NCBI RefSeq assembly: GCF_963678635.1 | Contig: NC_087067.1 | Location: 4,103,072-4,167,071, forward strand | Direction: 5' to 3' | Length of the DNA: 64,000 nucleotides | DNA from: Symsagittifera roscoffensis | Lineage: Eukaryota; Xenacoelomorpha; Acoela; Convolutidae | In this document: positions 12,325-24,659 of the stretch, piece after piece | Numbering within the stretch: the stretch's first letter is position 1 | How the letters are laid out: each line of letters opens with the position of its first letter | Position numbers and translations under genes: made by a program | The notes under the pieces: generated by a model | Database searches by the model: none | The model's input: only the letters and a program-made list of their open reading frames with translations | What the model was told of the DNA's origin: nothing

Positions 12325-12371
12325 CCCCCCCCCCCCCCAGGTAACGTTCAAGTGGGGGGGGGGGGGGGGGG
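12325..12371. repeat. Poly-C / poly-G hairpin
   Basis: Fourteen C (12325-12338) are followed, after 15 bases, by eighteen G (12354-12371). The flanks extend the pairing (ACAACAAT before, AGTTGT after), so either strand can form a strong hairpin, and the G run could form a quadruplex. The surrounding 12240-12440 is G-rich on the plus strand after the hairpin and C-rich before it. Confidence 0.85.
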
Positions 12372-12865
12372 AGTTGTTTCAGGTGGAGAAGGGGTAGTGG
12401 GTTCATGTGGGGGTGTTCAGAAACGGACGTTCAGGTGGAGGGGTTCAGGAGGGGAAGGGCCCTTTATGGCTTAAAAACAAAATTTATCAGCAAAATTTAA
12501 ATATATATATATACAAAAGCGGATCTAGGATTTTCTCGAGGGGGCGGATTTTCAAAAAATATTGGAAACATTTGACGACCTTTTTTCTTTTTTAGGTCGA
12601 CCAAACTGATTTTCTGAGCTCTCCTAAAGCAGTAAAAGACGCAATTTTGGCCAATTTTCCTGCACCGAAGGCAAATTTTTGAAAAACCAGGTCAAAAAAG
12701 CCGTTTTTGGCCACTTTTTAGAAAACAATGACAAAAAAATCTCGTTTTTTTGGCGTGCACTCTCCCTCAATTATTTTATTACCTTACACTACCTTATAAT
12801 TTCTTTGTTTTGAAGATTTAATGGCGTAATCATTTTGTTTGGGTCAACCCTGTTTGAATTTGGTC
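12372..12865. other. Stretch without a recognised gene
   Basis: It holds the G-rich flank of the hairpin, a short AT run near 12500, and then AT-rich sequence up to the start of the Ty3 relic. No gene is supported. Confidence 0.4.
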
Positions 12866-13293
12866 ATAACTTCCCCCATTATTCAGAAGCTCATCATTTC
12901 CATTCTGCTATTTAGACCTTTACCTTAGCTGATACGTTTAATACCGAAACAGAAATAAGTCTTGTTGCGCATCAAAAGTTGTCTGCTTCTCTGACAAAAT
13001 TTTTTTGCTTAGGTTTTTGATCAAAACTTTTGTATGGGGTTGCTGTCATTTTTAATTAAAATTAGCTTCACTCAGCTTAAGCAAAATTTGCTTCATTTTT
13101 TTCCGCATGGCAACTTCTCGCAATCGTGAGTGCGATGAATACAGTGATAAGAGTCATGATAAAAAAAGCAAGCGTTATTATACTGTACACAATAATTGTT
13201 ACCAAATTAACCCTATCGGGGTTGTGGCTAGAGCTGAATCTTGGCCGCCCAACTGTAGGGACCACTTGCGGTGTCGCTAAGAAAAAGAAAGAA

Positions 13294-13295
<2 letters not shown>

Positions 13296-13333
<38 letters not shown>
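13296..13333. repeat. GA microsatellite (copy A)
   Basis: A run of GA dinucleotides follows a GAAAGA-rich lead-in. The homologous place in copy B (19340-19415) has a longer, interrupted GA run. Confidence 0.9.
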
Positions 13334-13337
<4 letters not shown>

Positions 13338-13559
13338 GAAAAGAGAGAGTTAGAGAACTAATATGAAAAAGCAATCACCTAAATCCAAATTGGCGCTCCT
13401 TGGTGGGCTTTATTCTAGATTGCAGTTGCCAAGTACGTGCAACAATTGAACGAGAAAGTTGTGGGCGAAGATGAAAGTCAAGGATCGTGCATTCAAGGCG
13501 GAGGCTGCGTCGACTGCGTTTACTGGCGGCATGTGCTTTTAATAGACAGTTGGATATTC

Positions 13560-14670
13560 GGATTCACAACCATTCGGCAGGACCCGAACTGACCCGACCG
13601 GTTTCCTTTCAACAGTTACCTCACCAGTTAATTGGGCTGACTTGAAGAAACTCTTCGATTGGGTGGCAGATGCCAATCGGTTGAAGGATAAAAAAACTAG
13701 GATAGTGCTGCCTACCAGCATAACAAGTTGGGAGCGTGACGAATTTACGGGCATGCCGGCTCATTTCATGGAGGAGGTCGCGGCTTCCCGTAGCCTACAA
13801 TAGCGTGGATGCTGGCAGAACTGCGTCAACGGATGATGCCATCTCAGAGTCGGGCATTAGCCAGGGCCAAAACTAAGAGCTCATGCAGGGCGGAAAGAAA
13901 GCATCATATTGTTTTCGAGGCAAGTCAGGTCGCTAGGTGACGTGGCAAACAGAAAAACTCGCAAATGAGAGATAACACGAAATGTGAGCTGTTCATAGAT
14001 GGCATAAACAATGAAGAACTGCAGGACCTACTTCTACGGGAGGTGTTCGAAAGCTTCAGTCGGGCGATTCACAAGCGAGGGATGACATGAGCTGTGAGCA
14101 GTTCATAGATGGCACATACGATGAGGAATCGAAGGCGCTACTTCTACGAGAGAAGTTTGAACGATTCAGTCGGGCGGTAGCACGAGCTCAATCTCTTGAA
14201 CTGGCCAACGAGACTACCAGAGCGAGAAGGGGGGAAGGCCAAAATAAAATCGAGAATTTCATCGTGTAGCCGAGCTCATGTCTGGAGCAATCAGAGACAG
14301 TAAACCGGTCTTTGGTGCGCAATAGATAAGGGCGGATCTGACCAGACTGCAGACGAGTTCTGATCAGAGACTAGATTGAATGACAACACAGATGCAAACA
14401 AGAATGGAGTTGATGGGCAATTTCGTTAATGCTGTTGTTCCTGAGCCCGCGCAAGAAATACACCCAGACAAGAGCATGTTCAACACCCGGCAGTTGTTCG
14501 ACCCCAATCACAACCAGGGTGAACTGGATAAAATATCCAGTTTTTTAAGTGGGACCCATGGGAGCTGTTTTGAGTGCGGTCAGAATGGTCACCTTGCAAA
14601 GTAGTGCTCCCGAAGTACGTCGAATCACTTAAACTACAAAATGCAGGGCAGTAGAAAATATTCAAGAAGA
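13560..14670 (+). pseudogene. Ty3-like gag relic with CCHC knuckle, copy A
   Basis: Broken frames across this stretch end with a zinc knuckle reading CFECGQNGHLAK, then a TAG codon, then C (14566-14606), i.e. CX2CX4HX4C with a stop inside the last spacer. The same TAG is present in copy B. Upstream frames contain blocks duplicated inside the copy (for example FERFSRA-like blocks near 14050 and 14160). No intact gag can be read. Confidence 0.55.
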
Positions 14671-14859
14671 ATTTCTGCCGGAAATTTCAAAAGACAACAG
14701 GAAGCGAGCGAGCAGAGATGTCACTGCAGTGGATCAAACTAGGCAGCAGAGCAACCTACGCAACTTTTCAGAAGAGAATAAACATGAGGATTTGTAACGA
14801 GCGTCCTGGTGTCAGTTAGCTGATAAAAAACGGACTCTACGGTGCTTTCAAGGATGCTC

Positions 14860-15190
14860 GCGCGGATGGAACACACGTAGATGTGTTATTGGATACTGGA
14901 GCCACGACTATTTTTCTCCGAGACAGGGTGGCTTCGAATCTCAAAGACACGCCAGAGATATGGCCCTACGAGGACCTTTTGGAGACGGGTGACGGAATAG
15001 GAAAAGAAGTCAAGAGACGCATCACAACGAATCTGAAGGAGGGCTGATCTGTCGACGACTTGGAAGTACTAGTTATTCTCGGGCTGAAAAAACGGCTGAT
15101 ACAAGTATTGCGATCAAGGAAGGAATACAGATGTTCTTCAATTCCTCCCCAGGAGAAAGGTGGCCTTACAGTATCAGGGGTCCACAAAAG
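14860..15190 (+). pseudogene. Retroviral-type aspartic protease relic, copy A
   Basis: The frame reads HVDVLLDTGATTIFLRD at about 14872-14925, with the DTG catalytic triad of retropepsins at 14892-14900. The frame is cut by a TGA soon afterwards (near 15046). It sits between the zinc knuckle and the integrase relic, as expected for a Ty3-type polyprotein. Confidence 0.6.
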
Positions 15191-15639
15191 TTCAAGGAGC
15201 AGAGTCAGGAGAGTTTGATGAATTTTGGCATGAGCAAAAAAGTAGCAGAAGTTTGACCGTTAAACTACGAGGACCACAGTGTTACGATAGTTGAAGAGAA
15301 AGAGACGACAGAAAAGAAACCCATAGGGCAACGGACGACCGCACTGAAATATACCCAAAATTAAATCGTTAAAAGAAGCTATGACAAGAATACGACGGCT
15401 CCTGCCTGAGAACATAGCCGCTTTCAGCGAGACGAAGGACAACAAAAGATAGGCTATCCGCTGGGAAGGAAACCTCGCCTATGTTTACTCATTGCAGAAT
15501 TAAGACGGAGATATCGCCCGAGTGATCTAATGGTCGGAGTTATCAGAGGAAGTGGGGGACATGCCGTCGCTCGCGAACAAGATAAATCCGAAGGAGCACG
15601 CTATCGAGTACGGACATGAAGTGATGTCGCACTGTTCTC

Positions 15640-17055
15640 GTTGGAAGGAATTGAGTATATACTTTCAGACGGATGCCTCTCAACTCATCCTTCTGTCGAT
15701 AGTTCCAGAGGCGGGTCGGAAGGAGATTCTCAACCAGCTCTAATCATTGGATGCGTCTGAAGAGGCGAGGACAACTCGCTACTAAGAAATCACTGTCTAG
15801 GATCACTGTCAATACGGAAGAAGTTCTGGTAGCCGACGATGAGTTCGGACGTTGAGAGAAACTTCCAGTGATGCCAAAGCCAAAGAAGAGATTCAGAAGC
15901 GATCGACGGGTCAGGCTCCATTTAATCTAGATATCAGGTTTGCAACGGTTGCAGTTTATTTCTTTTGACCGATGACTCTGGCGAGGAGCACCAGTGCGAA
16001 GCGTGCGCTTGTAAGGATGAATCTATTTACAATGTACACTACTCCAATTCATCTGGTGACAAGAAACTCTGCTGACCAAGATTGAGATTTGGATTCTGAA
16101 ATTTGGAGCTCCTAATGTCTTGCGCATAGATCAAGAAAAAATGTTTGGTGGCAAAATGATCCGTGTGATGTGTCGACTTTTGGGAAGCGACAAAATTCCA
16201 ATTTCTCCCTATAATTCAAAGGCACACTGACAGACCGAAAGGCACAAAGTAAAGATGGCTAATGTTACTTCGAATTGTTTTGCGGAGAACCCGAGGACGT
16301 GGGAAACGACGTTGCTGTATTTGTAATTTTTGTACAAAACGACAATGAATAGAAATTCGTGTTAAAGAAGGAAAAATTTGCGAATGGCTGCACGAGCAGT
16401 TCTGAGGTACAAACAACCACACGAGATAAGTAGATCAGCATCAACAAAAGGATCAGTACTGGGAAAAAGTCAGGAGAAATCTATAAAAAAATTGAGAGGT
16501 GATCGCAAGCAATGGTTAAGTCAAAAAAGGCAATCGACTCGTGGGACTGACTATATGTTGTCATGGCTAGGATGTCGGAAATCAATTACAAGGTGTCGAA
16601 GTCGTGCAACCCGAGTAAAAAGAAGTTCCGTCAGTTTAGTTTTTTCAAACGTTATGACGAGAAGACAGTGGAACGAGAAAAAACTGCTCAAAAGAAGCGC
16701 CCGACAACCTACCCGTTAGCTAGCTTCTTTGATGACCCAGAAACGTACAAAAACTGCCCCTGACAAAGACAAAAACTGGAAAAAATCACGATCGGAAAGA
16801 ATGCATTGTGACCCACTGTCAAGGCCTGATTTATGGAAAAATGTGCATCAGCAAAATCAAAAAACAGCTGAGCCACAAGTAACCACTCGCGGGAGAATTG
16901 AATAGTTGCGACGGGAGAGCGACGACGAGGAGACATCCAAAGCACTGGAGATTGAAGCCTCAAGGCAAAAAATAGAGGCCGACTTCGGGGACAGGCGTCA
17001 AGAGTTGAGTTAAAGAGATGACCAAAAACTACGGACGCATCGACCCAGCGTGACA
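15640..17055 (+). pseudogene. Ty3-like integrase relic, copy A
   Basis: Fragments in shifting frames follow the integrase order. ILLSIVPEAGRKEILNQL near 15680 is the lead-in to the zinc-binding region. A core segment at about 16110-16330 matches FGAPNVLRIDQGKMFGG plus an ER-type catalytic end (better preserved in copy B). A basic tail runs from 16380 to 17055. The HHCC motif itself is missing. The open frames at 16378-16719 and 16563-16763 are parts of the tail. Confidence 0.5.
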
Positions 17056-17299
17056 TGCAGACCGACTGTACTTTTTGGTATCGACGAATTTGTGAGTTAA
17101 AACTAGTTTTTTAAATAACTTTTTCATTCAAAATATCAATGCTTACTTAGCATCTAGCTGCGATACCACATCTGAATTTTGTGTTTTTGTTGAGCAATCA
17201 AACAACAATTAAGCTAGAGGTTGGTATTATTTTTTATGATTTGTACTACGCATAATAAACTCGGAATCAGTCTTTTCTCCTATCTAGGATACTCTTGGC

Positions 17300-17590
17300 C
17301 CTTTGGTGCGAGGTTTTGGATGAAAATTGTTGACTTTAGAAAGACTGACCGATGGATCAGCGGTTCTGTTTTTGGAAAATAATACAGAAAATATGAAACC
17401 TATTATCAGATTGAACATTAGCATGGTGATTTTTCTGCGAGCTGTTCAGCAGGACCAACAGACAAGAGGAAGATGTAAGAACATCTGTGATTTGCAAGAA
17501 CGGGTGTTACATACTGCACCACCATCATGGTTGGTGTATCTCTATAATCAGTACCCGCTTATTTTGGCAATTGCCAGGGGTCTTGTTTAG
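17300..17590 (+). pseudogene. Unknown 3' frame of the Ty3 relic, copy A
   Basis: An 87-codon frame downstream of the integrase tail; the equivalent in copy B (23090-23380) is interrupted by stops. The sequence has a short hydrophobic stretch but no recognisable envelope motif, so I leave function open. Confidence 0.25.
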
Positions 17591-18393
17591 CATTCCTTTT
17601 GCTGATTCTATCGAGGGTCCTCGACGCAATTACCTCAGTTCATGATTTTGGGCTTTGCCTGTCAACCCTTTCTTTCATGTTTTTTTTTTATGGTCTCTTC
17701 AACAGTTTTCCAGGTAAAAAGTGCTTTCAAGAAAACTAGAACCATGTTTACTATCACTGAAATCAGCATTTTCTAATGACCTGAAGTAGAGAGTGGTTTA
17801 TAAACGTTCTTGTTGTGGATGTAAATTCACCTATTTTGGACAAACTGTTCGACATTTGACCACTAGAATTGAGAAACATAAAAAAGCGGACTTATCCAGA
17901 GGCCTCCACCAGCAATGCAGACTTGAAGGGAAAAACTCAGATGTATGTAGGAAATTTTAGATAGATAGATCGAACAAACAAACTAAACTATTAACACTAG
18001 AGGCAGTATATTTCAGGAAAAAGAAACCGGGCTTGAACACGCAATATGAGTTAAGAAGCAGGGAGTTGAAACTGAAAAAAGACATCTAAAGTTTTGTGGG
18101 TTTTTCAATCAAAAACGTACATGTCCAAATCGAAATTATGGTTCAGAAACTTCCAGAGAAATTATTTTTAAATCTTCATTAATTCTAGAAGTTAAAAGTA
18201 ATTAAATCTTAATAAAAAATTTGGCGGTCAACTGTGATTGGCTAAAATTTTGACTTGATGGTTTAGAACCAAAATTTATATGAGTTTTTGTTAAAAAAAT
18301 TATTGAAAAGATGTTTTATTGTCATTTAGGTTAGTTTATTGTAAGAATTGTGACAAAGCACATAGTTGCAAAAACGTTTGAAATTTATTTTAA

Positions 18394-18916
18394 CCAAAAA
18401 CTCCTGATTTTCTTTGAAAGTTATTGCTTAATAGATATTCATTTGGGGGGAATTGAACGCGCAACCTCCAAAATTGACCAGTATAATTATCTTTTACTTC
18501 TAGACATGTCCGCTGTTTTTGACTATGTCGACCGCGAAAAGTGTCTTCACGAACACGGGAAGGTCTTGGGCGGTGAAAATCTATACCCTACGTCTATTCT
18601 TGTTAACAACACCAAAGTTCGGGTTAAAACGCAATTCTCATTGTTTTTTATCTTGCGTGCAGCCTTTTTAATGATAATATTGACAATACCAAGAGTCAAA
18701 TTGTTTCATACAATCACGGATATTCCCTTGTAAAAATTGATTTTATTCAACAAGGCCACTGTTTTTCTAATCCGTACGGGTACAGTCCCAAGGACGTCAA
18801 CACAGCTGACGTCACGAGCAAAAGTGGGTCCGATTCCCAGTATGCCGACAATCTCAGCTGGATTATTCGATTAAAAGCCGAACTTGACCGCATCAAGACT
18901 CTTGCCACTACAGTTT
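18394..18916 (+). pseudogene. LINE reverse transcriptase fragment
   Basis: A frame from 18350 enters unique sequence at 18394 and contains LLLDMSAVFDYVDREKCL, which matches motif A of non-LTR reverse transcriptases (the D-SAAFD-VD pattern). Further on, about 18740-18915, a second frame has QQGHCFSNPYGY and QYADNLSW, which recall the later QG-LSP and YADD motifs. The aspartate pair is degraded. It is a short LINE relic lying between the two Ty3 relic copies. Confidence 0.5.
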
Positions 18917-19339
18917 AACTTCCCCCATTATTCAGAAGCTCATCATTTCCATTCTGCTATTTAGACCTTTACCTTAGCTGATACGTTTAAAACCGAAACC
19001 GAAATAAGTCTTGTTGCGCATCAAAAGTTGTCTGCTTCTCTGACAAAATTTTTTTGCTTAGGTTTTTGATCAAAACTTTTGTATGGGGTTGCTGTCATTT
19101 GTAATTAAAATTAGCTTCACTCAGTTTAAACAAAATTTGCTTCAGTTTTTGCCGCATGGCAACTTCTCGCAATCGTGAGTGCGATGAATACAGTGATAAG
19201 AGTCATGATAAAAAAAGCAAGCGTTATTATACTGTACACAATAATTGCCACCGATTTAACCCTATCGGGATTGTGGCTAGAGCTGAATCTTGGCCGCCCA
19301 ACAGATTTCAGCACCGTAGGAACCACTTTGCGGTGTCTC

Positions 19340-19372
19340 TAAGAGAGAGAAAGAAAGAAAGAAAGAGGGAGA

Positions 19373-19415
<43 letters not shown>
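19340..19415. repeat. GA microsatellite (copy B)
   Basis: Interrupted GA/GAAA run, about twice as long as its counterpart in copy A. Confidence 0.9.
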
Positions 19416-19418
<3 letters not shown>

Positions 19419-20651
19419 AATAAAGAGTTAGAGAACTAATATGAAAAGGTAATCCCCCAAAATTTAATTTGGCGCACCTGGGTGGGCTTTATTTTAGATT
19501 GCACTTGCCAAGTACGTACAACAATTGAACGAGACAGTTGTGGGCGAAGATGAAAATCATGGATCATGCATTCAAGGCTAATCGTGGGGTTGCTGGCGAC
19601 ATGTGCTTTTATTACAAAATTGGATTTCGGATTCACAGCATCCGGCCCGACCCAAATTGACCCGACCGGTTTCCTTTCAACAGTTACCTCACCAGTTGAG
19701 TGGGCTGACTTGAAGAAACTCTTCGATTGGGTGGCAGATGCCAATCGGTTGAAGGATAAAACAACCAAGATAGTGCTGCCTACCAGCCTAATGAGCTGGG
19801 AGCGTGAAGATTTTACGGGCAGGCCGGCTCATTTCACGGAGGAAGTCGACGGCTTCTCGTAGCCTACAATAGGGTTGATACTGGCAGAATTGCGTTAACG
19901 GATGATGCCATTTCAGAGTCGGGCAGCAGCGAGGGCCAAAACTAAGAGCCCATGCAGGGCGGAAACAAAGCATCATAGAGTTTTCGAGGCAAGTCAGGTC
20001 GCTAGGTGGCGTGGCAACCAGAAAAACTCGCAAATGAGAGATGACACGATGTAAGCAGTTCATAGATGGCATAAAAGCAGTTCATAGATGGCATAAACAA
20101 TGAAGAACTGCAGGACCTACTTCTACGGGAGATGTTCGAAAGCTTCAGTCGGGTGATGCACAAGCGAGGGATGGAATTATGAGCTGTTCATAGATGGCAT
20201 TTACGATGAGGAATCGAAGGCGCCACTTCTACGAGAGAAATTTGAAGGATTCAGTCGGGCGGTAGCACGAGCTCAATCTCTTGAACTGGCCAACAAGACT
20301 GCTAGAGCGAGAAGGGGAGACGGCAAAAATAAGTTAGAAATTTGCATGGTGTAGCCGAGCTCATGTCTGGAGCAATCAGAGACAGTAAAGAGGTCTTTGG
20401 CGCGAAAAAGATAAAGGCGGATCTGACCAGAGTGCAGACGAGTTCTGATCAGAGACTAGATTAGATGACAACACAGATGCAGACAAGAATGGAATTGATA
20501 GGAACTTTCGTTAAAGCTGTTTTTCCTGAGCCTGCGCAAGAAATACACCCAGATACGAGCATGCTCAACTCCCCGGCAGTTGTTCGACCCCAATCACAAC
20601 CAGGGTGAACTGGATAAAATAACCAGTTTTTCAAGTGGGATCCATGGGATC

Positions 20652-20693
20652 TGTTTTGAGTGCGGTCAGACTGGTCACCTTGCAAAGTAGTGC
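20652..20693 (+). pseudogene. CCHC zinc knuckle relic with internal TAG, copy B
   Basis: Reads CFECGQTGHLAK, TAG, C. The stop lies at the same codon as in copy A, so it was present before the copies separated. Confidence 0.55.
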
Positions 20694-20959
20694 TCCCGAA
20701 GTACGTCGAATCATTTAAACTACATAATGCAGGGCAGTAGAAAAAATTCAAGAAGAATTTCTGCCGCAATTTCAAGAGACAACAGGAAGCGAGAGGAGAT
20801 GTCACTGCAGTGGATCAATCTAGGCATCAGAGCAACCTACGCGACCTTCCCGAAAAAAATAATAATGAGGACCTATAACGAGCGTCCTGGTGTCAATTAG
20901 CTGAGAAAAAACGGACTCTACGGTGCTTTCAAGGATGCTCGCGCGGATGGAACACACGT

Positions 20960-21120
20960 AGATGGGTTAATGGATACTGGAGCCATGACTAGTTTTCTCC
21001 GAAGACGGGTGGCTTCGAATCTCAAAGACACTCGAGAGATTTGGTGGCCCTATGAGGGCCTTTTGGAGACGGGTGACAGAAGAGAAAACAATGTCAAGAG
21101 ACGCACCACAACGAATCTGA
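20960..21120 (+). pseudogene. Aspartic protease relic, copy B
   Basis: LMDTGAMTSFLR marks the retropepsin active site. The frame ends at a TAG near 21124. Confidence 0.5.
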
Positions 21121-21639
21121 AGTAGAGCTGATCTGTTGACGACTTAGAAGTACTAGTTATTCTCGGGCTGAAAAAACGACTGTTACAAGGATTGCGATCC
21201 AGGAGGAAGGTTGCCTAAGAGTATCAGGGGTCCACAAAAGTTCAAGGAGCAGAGTCAGGAGAGTTTGAGGGAATTTGGCATGAGCAAAAAAATAGCAGAA
21301 ATTTGACCGTCAAACTACGAAGATCACCGTGTTACGATAGCTGAAGAGAAAGAGAAAGAAAAGAAACCGATAGGGCAACAGACGACTGCACTGAAATATA
21401 CCCCAAAGTGAATCGTTAAAAGAAGCTATGAGAAGAATACGACGGCTCCTGCCTGAGAAAATAGCCTCTTTCAGCGAGACGAATGACCAAAAAAGATAGG
21501 CTATCCGCTGGGAAGGAAACCTCGCCTATGTTCCCTCATTGTAGAATTAAGACGGAGATATCGCCCGAGTGATCTAATGGTCGGAGTTATTAGAGGAAGT
21601 GGGGGACATGCCGTCGCTCGTGACCAAGATAAATCCGAA

Positions 21640-22841
21640 GGAGCACGCTATCCAGTACGGAAATGAAGTGATGTCGCACTGTTCTCGTTGGAAGGAATTG
21701 AGTATATACATTCAGACGGATGCCTCTTAACCCATCCTTTTGTCGATAGTTCCAGTGGCGGGTCGGAAGGAGATTCTCAACCATCGATAACACTGGCGAG
21801 GAGCACCAGCGCGAAGCGTGCGCTTGTAATGATGAACCTATTCAAAATGTACACTACTCCAATTCATCTGGTGTCAACAAACTCTGCTGACCAAGATGGA
21901 GACCTGGTTGAGATTTGAGTTCTGAAATTTGGAGCTCCTAATGTCTTGCGCATAGATCAAGGAAAAATGTTTGGTGGTAAAATGATCCGTGTGAGGTGTC
22001 GACTTTTGGGAAACGACAAAATTCCGATTTCTCCCTATAAGTCGAATGCAAACGGACAGATCGAAAGGCACAAAGTAAAGATGGCTAATGTTACTTCGAA
22101 TTGTTTTGCGGAGAACCCGAGGACGTGGGAAACGACAATGCTGTATTTGTAATTTTTGTACAAAACAACATGAATCGAATTTCGTTTTTATGAAGGAATT
22201 ATTTGCGAATGGCTGCACGAGCAGTTTTGAGGTACCAATCAACACACGAGATAAGCAGACCAGCATCGACAAAAGGATCAGTACTGGGAAAAAATCAGGA
22301 GAAATCTATTAAACTGGTGAAAAAAATTGAGAGGTGATCGCAAGCCTTGTTTAAGTCGAAGAAGGCAATCGACTCGTGGGACAGACTAAATGTTGTGACG
22401 GCTAGGATGTCGGAAGTCAATTACAAGATGTCGAAGGCATGCAACCCGAGTAAAAAGAATTTCCTTCAATTAGTTTGTCTGAACGTTATGACGAGGAGAC
22501 TGTGAAACGAGACAAAGCTGCTCCAAAGAAGCGACAGACAATCTACCCGTTAGCTAGCTTCTTTGATGACCCAGAAACGAACAAAACTGACCCTGACAAA
22601 GACAAAACTTGGAAAAACACCATCGAAAAGGGTGCATTGTGACCCACGGTCAAGGCCTGATTTGTGGAGAAAAGTGCCTCAGCAGAATCAAAAAACAATT
22701 GAGCCACAAGTAACCACTCGCGGGAGAATCGAAGAGTTGCGATGGGAGAGCGACGACGAGGAGACATACAAAGCACTGGAGATTGAAGCCACAAGGCAAA
22801 AAAAGGCCGACTTCGGGGACAGGCGTCAAGAGTTGAGTTAG
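21640..22841 (+). pseudogene. Ty3-like integrase relic, copy B
   Basis: The 21940-22150 part reads as a Ty3 integrase core: a second catalytic aspartate in LRIDQGKMFGG and a glutamate in NGQIERHKVKMANV, followed by WETTMLYL. The continuation is frameshifted. The 92-codon frame at 22563-22841 is the basic C-terminal tail. The region before the core is more deleted than in copy A. Confidence 0.55.
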
Positions 22842-24175
22842 AGAGATGACCAAAAAGTACGGACGCACGTATCGACGAATTTGTGAGTTAAAACTAGTTT
22901 TTTAAATAAGTTTTCATTCAAAATATCAGTGCATACTTAGCATCTAGCTGCAATCCCACCTCTGAATTTTGTGTTTTTGTTGAGCATTCACTCAATAATT
23001 AAGCGAGAGGTTGGTATTGTTTTTTATTATTTGTACTACGCATAAAAAAATCTGAATCAATCTTTTCTTCTATCTAGGATACTCTTGGCCTTTTGGTGCG
23101 TAGTTTTGGATGAAAATTGTCCACTTTAGAACGACTGAAGGATGGGTCAGCGAGTCTGTTTTGGGAAAAGTAATACAGAAAGTACGAAAACTATAATCAG
23201 ATTGAGCATTAGCATGGTGATTTTTCTGCGAGCTGTTCATTAGGACCAAAAGACAAGAGGAACATGTAGGAACATCTGTGATTTGCAAGAACGGGTGTTA
23301 CATACTGCACCACCATCATGAGTGGTGTATCTCTTTAATCAGAACCGCTTGATTTTGGCCCTTGCCAAGGTTCTTGTTTAGCGTTCCTTTTGCTGATTCT
23401 ATCGAGAGTTCTCGAAGCAATTACATCAGCTCATGATTTTGGGCATTGGCTGTCAACCCTTTGTATTATGTTTTTTTTTATGGTTTCATAATTAGTTTTC
23501 CAGGTGAAACATGCTTTCAAGAAAACTAGAACAGTGTTTAACATCACTGAAATCAGCATTTTGTAATGACCTGAAGTAGAGAGTAGTTTATAGACGTTCT
23601 CGTTGTGGATGTACATTCACCTATGTTGGACAAACTGTTCGACATTTGACCACTAGAATTGAGAAACATAAGAAAGCGGACTTATCCAGAGGCCTCCACC
23701 AACAATGCAGACTTGACGGGAATAACTCAGATGTATGTAGGAAATTATAGATAGATCGAACAAACAAACTAAACTATTTACACTAGAGGCAGTATTTTTC
23801 AGTAAAAAGAAACCGGGCTTGAACACGCAATATGAGTTAAGGAGCAGGGAGTTGAAACTGAAAAATAACATCTAAAGTTTTGTGGGTTTTTTACTCAAAA
23901 ACGTGCATTTCCAAATCGAAATTATGATTCAGAAAGTTCCAGACAAATTATTTTAAAGTTTTCATTAATTTTAGAGTTTAAAAGTATTCAAATCTTAATA
24001 ATAGTTTTAGAGGTCAACTATCATTGGCTAAAACTTTGACCTGTTGGCTTAGAACCAAAAGTATATGAGTTTTTGTAAATAAAATTATTAAATGATGTTT
24101 TATCGTAATTTAGGTTAGTTTATTGTAAAAATTGTGACAAAGCACATAGTTGCAAAAACGTTTGAAATTTATTTT

Positions 24176-24620
24176 TGTATCTTTTTTTTTCTATCTTATT
24201 TTTTCTATCTTTGTTTTTTATCATTTTTTTTTCTATCGTTTTGTTTCTATCTTTTTTTCCATCTTTCGTATTCTATCTTTCTTTTTCTATTTTTCTTTTT
24301 CTACCTTTGTTTTTCCATCTGTGTTTTTCTATCTTTCTTTTTCTATCTTTCTTTTTCTATCTGTTTTTTAATCCTCTTTCCGTCTTTTTTTTATTTTTTT
24401 TATCTCTTTTTATATCTTTTTCTTCTATTTTTCTTTATTTTTTTCTCTATTTTTTCCTTCTTTTTCTATCTTTTTTCTTTCCTTTTTTGATATTTTTTTC
24501 CAATTTTTCTGATCCATCTTTTTTAATTTTTCTATCTTTTTGAGCTGTTTTTTTTATCTTTCTGTTTCGATCTTTTTGCTGTCATTTTTTTGTTCCTTTA
24601 TTTTCAACATTTTTTTCCAT
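24176..24620. repeat. Pyrimidine-rich TCTATCTTTTT low-complexity tract
   Basis: About 450 bp made of degenerate TCTATCTTTTT-like units; almost no purines other than A. Three overlapping Phe/Leu/Ser-rich frames arise only from the composition. The tract starts exactly where homology of the Ty3 relic ends. Confidence 0.9.
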
Positions 24621-24659
24621 CGTGTTTGAATTCAGTAGTTATTCCATCAAGTTTGAAAA

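Larger units (their letters stand above)
12866..18393 (+). mobile_element. Ty3/gypsy retrotransposon relic, copy A
   Basis: A 5.5-kb unit shares both ends and order with 18917-24174; both begin ACTTCCCCCATTATTCAG and end near GCAAAAACGTTTGAAATTT. Inside, in order, are a GA microsatellite, a gag remnant with a CCHC knuckle (14566-14606), a protease remnant with LLDTGA (14886-14903), an integrase remnant with the catalytic region (16080-16330), the integrase tail (16380-17050), and an unknown 3' frame (17300-17590). No RT core was recognised, and stops and frameshifts are scattered throughout. No LTRs were identified at the shared ends, so the exact type of unit (element or segmental duplication) is open. 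Confidence 0.65.
18917..24174 (+). mobile_element. Ty3/gypsy retrotransposon relic, copy B
   Basis: Second copy of the unit at 12866-18393, about 92% similar by eye and in the same orientation, with small deletions (for example the 15180-15215 and 15740-15960 regions of copy A are missing). Landmarks are a GA microsatellite (19340-19415), a CCHC knuckle with the same internal TAG (20652-20693), a protease LMDTGA (20967-20984), an integrase core with IDQGKMFGG and NGQIERHK (21930-22150) and its tail (22560-22840). It is not functional. Confidence 0.65.

Noticed and set aside
24134-24543. Hydrophobic Phe/Leu-rich frames of 73-122 codons (membrane protein?)
   Set aside because: Pure consequence of the pyrimidine-rich low-complexity tract; all three frames look alike.
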